Source: Bacillus proteolyticus (GTDB lineage: Bacteria > Bacillota > Bacilli > Bacillales > Bacillaceae_G). Taken from it: 64,000 nt of DNA. Both the position numbers and the translations under genes were made by a program. Positions 59,555 to 64,000 of the stretch are shown here, one piece after another; the first letter of the stretch is position 1; each line of letters begins with the position of its first letter. Location of the stretch: positions 124,001 through 188,000 of the forward strand of contig NZ_MACH01000055.1 of assembly GCF_001884065.1 (NCBI RefSeq), read 5' to 3'. The notes beneath the pieces are model-generated. The model saw only the letters and a list, made by a program, of their open reading frames with translations, did no database searches and was not told the origin of the DNA.

Positions 59555-60520
59555 TCATTGTATATTTTGTTTTTTTCTACTCATAAGTTTTAGCTTCGGT
59601 TTTCCTTCATCCGGCTTTTGGCTTAATATAAGCACCATTACAATGACACAAAAAGCACCTAATAACTGAAAAGATTGAAACGGTACGTGCAAAATAAGTA
59701 CGGAAGAAATAATAGCTGCGAGCGGCTCTGTACAACCAAATAACGTTGTTTCTTTCGGCGTAAGGTATCTTATGCTATCTAAGTATAAATAAAATGCTAT
59801 GAGTGTCCCGAAAATGACTACGAATGTAATGAGCGGGAGGGTACTTAAATTTACATAGTTCATAGTGGATAATAAAATGAATTCGTTTGTGGAAATAAAG
59901 TGTAAAATCGTTACACCAATCCCCCCAATAATCATACCCCAGCCAACGATAACAGATGAAGACCACTTTTCTAACAATTCTTTTGAATACAAACTATAAA
60001 ATGCAAGAGATAGTCCAGAGAAAATGCCCCAAATGATAGCTGGTGTAGATACAGCTAATCTATGCATAGACCCGTTTGTTAATAAGAGAAAAGTCCCTAC
60101 TAATGAGAGTGTAATTGAAATATAATCAATTTTTGATGGACGAACGTTCCATTTGAAAAGTAAGTATACAGTAATAAATATAGGGGCTAAATATTGTAAC
60201 AAAGTTGCAACAGCAGCGTTTCCTTCTTTAATAGAGGCGAAGTACGTGTACTGTACAGCAAGCATGCCTAAAAGACCGAACAAAATCATTTTACTAGCGT
60301 CGGATTTTTGCTTCCAGATGGCAAAGATCTCTTTTTTTCTCGTTCCGAATGATGAAATAATGAGTAAAATAACCCCAGATATAAGCAAACGGATCGTAAC
60401 TAACCATTCGGCTGAAACATTTTCATATTGAAAAAGTTGTTGCGCGGCTGTTCCTGACAACCCCCATAAACAAGCACCGATTATGACCATTATAATTCCT
60501 TTTAATCGATTTGGATTCAT
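59555..60520 (-). CDS. EamA/DMT family transporter
   Basis: 321 residues with ten membrane helices in two EamA repeats (MVIIGACLWGLSGTAAQQLFQ at the N-terminus and IIWGIFSGLSLAFYSLYSKEL in the second half). Exporter or importer of small metabolites; substrate unknown. The start is the ATG at 60520 behind aaggaggac; the frame opens 16 codons earlier with no ribosome site. The following GntR gene probably controls it. Confidence 0.88.
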   Translation of the reverse strand: MNPNRLKGIIMVIIGACLWGLSGTAAQQLFQYENVSAEWLVTIRLLISGVILLIISSFGTRKKEIFAIWKQKSDASKMILFGLLGMLAVQYTYFASIKEGNAAVATLLQYLAPIFITVYLLFKWNVRPSKIDYISITLSLVGTFLLLTNGSMHRLAVSTPAIIWGIFSGLSLAFYSLYSKELLEKWSSSVIVGWGMIIGGIGVTILHFISTNEFILLSTMNYVNLSTLPLITFVVIFGTLIAFYLYLDSIRYLTPKETTLFGCTEPLAAIISSVLILHVPFQSFQLLGAFCVIVMVLILSQKPDEGKPKLKLMSRKKQNIQ

Positions 60521-60774
60521 AAGGTATATAGTCCTCCTTCCAAAATATATATTGGATACAATATGCAATATATCACGAAATGGGGGATTTATAAATTGAA
60601 ATTTCTGATTTCCTTAAATGGAAATCGTATGAAGTGTAGTTAGGTCTATAATACAAGGAAGTAGGCTAAATAAAGCAAGATAAAATTATAAAATTAAATC
60701 ATAATCAAGAGGATAAAAAAATAAAGATAAGAGTAATTTGATTTGTTAAAAATATGTGTATAAGGAGATATGTG

Positions 60775-61434
60775 ATGAGCTGGGTCACCCATAAACCAAC
60801 ATTTGAATTCGATAATTATAGTCATTTTATTCGGACGAATACAGCGTGGATTGGGCATTTAAATTTCGCATATGATTTAGTAAGGTTTGAAAAGCCGGAA
60901 GTATTAGTTGAGTTAGGGACACATTTAGGGGCTTCCTTTTTCAGTTTTTGTCAAGGGGTAAAAGATGGAGGATTAGGTACAAAATGTTTTGCTGTAGATA
61001 CTTGGACGGGAGATGAGCATACAGGTCCATATGGGGAAGGTGTTTTTCAAATAGTAAATAAAGTAGTAAATACGAGTTATCCTAATATAGGTAATTTAAT
61101 TCGCTCTACTTTTGACGAGGCTGTGGATCAATTTCAAGATGGAACGATAAATTTGTTGCATATTGATGGCTATCATACGTACGAAGCAGTTTCTCATGAT
61201 TATAAAACATGGTTACCGAAACTTGCGGATAACGGTATCGTTTTATTTCATGATATTGAAGTTAAAGAACTTGATTTTGGGGTGTATAAATTTTGGGATG
61301 AAGTTAAAGCGAAGCACCCTCATTTTCAGTTTGAGCATTCATATGGGCTTGGTGTATTATTTCCGAAAGGTTATAGCGATAAGTTTGTGGAAATACTTAA
61401 AAATAAAGAAGAAATACAAAATATGTATAAGTAG
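60775..61434 (+). CDS. class I SAM-dependent methyltransferase (Methyltransf_24 type)
   Basis: 219 residues. SAM motif VLVELGTHLGASFFSF near residue 44, acidic strand end FAVDTW, then LLHIDGYHTYEAVSHDYKTWLPKLADNGIVLFHDIE, the pattern of class I enzymes found in polysaccharide or rhamnosyl modification clusters. The start is the ATG at 60775 with aaggagatatgtg before it. It stands alone here; substrate unknown. Confidence 0.8.
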   Translation: MSWVTHKPTFEFDNYSHFIRTNTAWIGHLNFAYDLVRFEKPEVLVELGTHLGASFFSFCQGVKDGGLGTKCFAVDTWTGDEHTGPYGEGVFQIVNKVVNTSYPNIGNLIRSTFDEAVDQFQDGTINLLHIDGYHTYEAVSHDYKTWLPKLADNGIVLFHDIEVKELDFGVYKFWDEVKAKHPHFQFEHSYGLGVLFPKGYSDKFVEILKNKEEIQNMYK

Positions 61435-61768
61435 AAGTGGAGCATGCATCATTTTAATGATGTGTGCTTTTTTTATCTGGGAAATAATAGGGCTGCGTAA
61501 AAGGTGAGGATAATAGTAAAAAGTTTTGTCGTGGCAAATATTAAAAAAGTTACTCTTGGATTGATCTTTATAAATAAAAATATAATATTTTTATTTTTTT
61601 CATTGCGAAAAGTAGCATCTACTTTTACAATAGAAAGGGTTGTGAATATATTATACTGAAAAAATAAATCGAAATAATATGAAAATTTTGTTTTGTCTTC
61701 GCTAATTGTATACTACATACACGTAAGACGACATACATCATGTTATCGACTTGTAAGGAGAGAAGAAA
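61435..61768 (+). other. intergenic region before nhaC
   Basis: 334 bp with no gene. It holds a terminator (61441-61475, stem agcatgcatcat / atgatgtgtgct plus T run), an AT-rich inverted repeat aataaaaata / tatttttatt near 61574-61597, and a promoter TTTACA (61624-61629), 17-bp spacer and TATATT (61647-61652), which leaves a ~110-nt leader for nhaC. Confidence 0.55.
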
Positions 61769-63172
61769 ATGAAAAGTGTAAGATTACCCTCGATGCTAGA
61801 AATCATCATTCTTTTATTCCTATTTCTTGCTGTCGTCTTTTCCTTCCAAACGATTTTTGATCTCCCAATTCAATTAGCGCTATTTATTTCATGGTTTTTA
61901 GTTATTGCGCTTGGATTAAGGTTAGGATTTCGTTATCAAGAATTGCAAGATGCAATTACGAAAGGGATTTCTAATGGATTAGAAGCAATTCTTATTTTAG
62001 TTGCAGTTGGAGCTTTAATTGGAACATGGATAGCTGGTGGTGTTGTACCCACATTAATTTATTATGGATTAGAATTCATTCACCCTAGCATATTCTTATT
62101 GGCAACTTTAATTATTTGTTCCATAACTTCTATCGCGACAGGAACATCATGGGGAACAGTTGGAACAGCTGGTATTGCTATGATGGCGATTGGTGAAGGG
62201 CTTGGATTACCACTTCCGCTTGTTGCGGGTGCAGTCCTTTCAGGAGCTTATTTCGGGGATAAGTTATCACCACTTTCTGATAGCACAGTTCTTGCAGCCT
62301 CTATGGCGAAAGTAGATGTTATTGCTCACGTTCGGGCTATGCTCGTGTTAGACGTTCCGGCTTATATTATTACCAGCATTATGTTTACTGTTGCTGGATG
62401 GATGTACGGCGGGGACAATGTAGACTTGAATAGAGTAGAGTTTTTAAAAGAATCTTTATTAAAGCACTTTGATATTAAAATATGGATGCTTGTTCCAGCA
62501 GTCATTGTTATTGTGCTATTGGCGCTGAAGAAACCTTCTATGCCAACAATTGCTATGGGAGCTTTAATTGGTGCAATTTGGGCAACTCTTTTCCAAGGAA
62601 TGAACTTTGGAGAGGCGATTGGAACAGCATATAACGGATTTTCAATTCAATCGGGTGTTGAGTTTGTAGATAAGTTATTAAATCGTGGTGGAATTAACGG
62701 TATGCTTGGTTCAGTAGCCGTGATTATTTTCGGATTAGGTTTTGGTGGACTACTTGAAAAGCTAGGTGTTTTAAAAGTAATCGTATCAAAATTTGAGAAG
62801 AAATTAAATTCTGCAGGTAATGTAACATTGTCTACATTAATCGTGGCATTCTTAGCTAATATATTTGGTTGTGCGATGTACGTATCGCTTATTTTAACAC
62901 CGAAAATTATGGAAGATAGTTATGATAAATTAAAAATAGACCGCCGTGTATTAGCGCGTAACTCAGAAGTAGGTGGAACGTTAACTTCTGGTATGGTTCC
63001 GTGGTCGGATAATGGTATTTTTATGGCTGGTATTTTAGGTGTGGCAACGTTCTCATACGTTCCATTTATGTGGTTAAGCTTCGTTTCATTAATTTTGGCA
63101 GTTATTTACGGATATACAGGCAAATTCATTTGGTATGTAGATGACGTTGAAAAAGGAAAGCAAGCATCATAA
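61769..63172 (+). CDS. nhaC: Na+/H+ antiporter NhaC family
   Basis: 467 residues with 11-12 membrane helices. NhaC pattern: GTSWGTVGTAGIAMM, LPLPLVAGAVLSGAYFGDKLSPLSDSTVLAAS and the C-terminal SEVGGTLTSGMVPWSDNGIF. It exchanges Na+ or malate-linked cations for protons. gtaaggagag is the ribosome site. Monocistronic with terminator. Confidence 0.9.
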   Translation: MKSVRLPSMLEIIILLFLFLAVVFSFQTIFDLPIQLALFISWFLVIALGLRLGFRYQELQDAITKGISNGLEAILILVAVGALIGTWIAGGVVPTLIYYGLEFIHPSIFLLATLIICSITSIATGTSWGTVGTAGIAMMAIGEGLGLPLPLVAGAVLSGAYFGDKLSPLSDSTVLAASMAKVDVIAHVRAMLVLDVPAYIITSIMFTVAGWMYGGDNVDLNRVEFLKESLLKHFDIKIWMLVPAVIVIVLLALKKPSMPTIAMGALIGAIWATLFQGMNFGEAIGTAYNGFSIQSGVEFVDKLLNRGGINGMLGSVAVIIFGLGFGGLLEKLGVLKVIVSKFEKKLNSAGNVTLSTLIVAFLANIFGCAMYVSLILTPKIMEDSYDKLKIDRRVLARNSEVGGTLTSGMVPWSDNGIFMAGILGVATFSYVPFMWLSFVSLILAVIYGYTGKFIWYVDDVEKGKQAS

Positions 63173-63175
63173 AAA

Positions 63176-63212
63176 AAATACCTTCTGCGGTGGCAGAAGG
63201 TATTTTTTTTAT
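63176..63212 (+). terminator. nhaC terminator
   Basis: Perfect stem aaataccttctgc / gcagaaggtattt with a 4-nt loop and a T run. Confidence 0.85.
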
Positions 63213-63297
63213 ATATAAGAGTGAGAATTCTTATCATTTGGGTGGGAGTCTGTTAAAATGAGAAATGTAGGTATTTTATTTTCAAGGGGATGAAAAA

Positions 63298-64000
63298 ATG
63301 GAGTACAGAATTGAAAGAGATACATTAGGAGAAATAAAAGTTCCAGCTGATAAATTATGGGCAGCGCAAACGCAGCGTAGTAAAGAAAACTTTCCAATTG
63401 GAACAGAGCAAATGCCGCTTGAAATTGTAAAAGCATTTGCAATTTTAAAGAAAAGTGCAGCACTTAGCAATCAAAAATTAGGAAAGTTATCAGAAGAAAA
63501 AGCAGGAGCCATTGTGGAAGCTGCTGATGAAGTAATTGCAGAGAAATGGAATGAACATTTTCCACTTGTCGTATGGCAAACAGGTAGTGGTACACAATCG
63601 AATATGAATGTAAATGAAGTAATTGCAAACCGCGGTAATCAAATTTTGAAAGAAAAGGGATCTGACGTACATATTCATCCGAATGATGATGTGAACATGT
63701 CTCAAAGTTCAAATGATACGTTCCCAACAGCGCTTCATGTAGCGTGTGTAATTGCGGTAGAAAATCATGTATTACCAGCTATTACGAAATTAAAAGAAAC
63801 ATTAGCAGAAAAAGTGACTGCATTTGAACATATTATTAAAATCGGTCGTACGCATTTACAAGATGCAACACCATTAACGTTAGGACAAGAAATTAGCGGA
63901 TGGCACCGTATGCTTGAAAAAACAGAGCGTATGATTGCGGATAGCAATACATATATGAAAGAATTAGCAATTGGTGGTACTGCGGTTGGAACAGGTATTA
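63298..64000 (+). CDS. fumC: class II fumarate hydratase, 5' part (gene runs off the window)
   Basis: About 234 codons of fumarase [28 protein letters not shown] at the start, [35 protein letters not shown] and [20 protein letters not shown], the substrate-binding segments of the fumarase/aspartase superfamily. It hydrates fumarate to malate in the citric acid cycle. The catalytic Ser loop and C-terminus lie beyond the window. aagggg lies ~9 nt before the ATG. No interruption seen. Confidence 0.93.
   Translation, partial: MEYRIERDTLGEIKVPADKLWAAQTQRSKENFPIGTEQMPLEIVKAFAILKKSAALSNQKLGKLSEEKAGAIVEAADEVIAEKWNEHFPLVVWQTGSGTQSNMNVNEVIANRGNQILKEKGSDVHIHPNDDVNMSQSSNDTFPTALHVACVIAVENHVLPAITKLKETLAEKVTAFEHIIKIGRTHLQDATPLTLGQEISGWHRMLEKTERMIADSNTYMKELAIGGTAVGTGI

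Noticed and set aside
30000-64000. Defence, prophage or toxin-antitoxin system in the accessory half
   Set aside because: I looked for nucleases, helicases, integrases, phage structural genes and small toxin pairs. The beta-CASP protein is the only nuclease-like gene, and it is tied to an importer.

Overview
The window is low-GC Gram-positive chromosome that reads as a member of the Bacillus cereus group. The evidence is four copies or parts of a ~153-bp repeat matching the bcr1 element of that group, a MogR-type motility repressor next to flagellar genes, a Fur-boxed FbpA-family gene, SspH and YjcZ-type sporulation genes, a Spo0E-like phosphatase and a small Hfq paralogue. I see no rRNA, tRNA, CRISPR array, transposase or prophage. 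The species cannot be fixed from sequence alone.

Layout. 1-2.8 kb: an MFS gene cut by a bcr1 element, small sporulation and RNA-chaperone genes, and an HD-domain phosphatase. 2.9-5.3 kb: remnants of motA, motB and cheV followed by an intact mogR. These are the edges of the flagellar/chemotaxis locus, whose middle (motor, chemotaxis, hook, rod and export-ATPase genes) is absent here. 5.6-18.3 kb: a TerC-type transporter, then a formate dehydrogenase/molybdenum-cofactor block (fdhF, DUF1641, DUF2294, fdhD, moaA, formate/nitrite channel, moeB, moeA, moaE, moaD, moaC, mrp/salA). It lies between mogR and flagellin. 18.7-29.9 kb: flagellin (minus strand), a lytic transglycosylase, and the flagellar switch/export run fliN-like, fliM, fliN, fliO-like, fliP, fliQ, fliR, flhB, flhA, flhF, flgG.

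30-64 kb is accessory and metabolic: a flavin monooxygenase behind a perfect Fur box; TrmB regulator plus azlCD; TetR plus a frameshifted membrane gene; sspH; an XRE-TPR regulator divergent from an MFS pump with paired operators; a LysR regulator divergent from an iron/phosphonate-type ABC importer whose last gene is a beta-CASP-like metallo-hydrolase; a cupin; a class A beta-lactamase-like protein; a MarR cassette; a PP2C-like protein; asnB; an ECF sigma/anti-sigma pair; a cation diffusion facilitator with an in-frame TGA at codon 4; fbpA; GntR; EamA; a methyltransferase; nhaC; and the start of fumC.

How the parts work together. The 6.6-18.3 kb block can supply formate uptake, a Mo-dependent formate dehydrogenase, its sulfur-transfer factor and most cofactor synthesis steps. 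Two of its genes have an intrinsic terminator immediately before the ribosome binding site, suggesting transcript-level control. The flagellar block keeps the export gate, switch and flagellin, but on this evidence cannot build a motile flagellum unless the missing genes are elsewhere. Signs of decay are the motA/motB/cheV remnants, the bcr1-cut MFS gene, the frameshifted membrane gene and the nonsense codon in the cation exporter.
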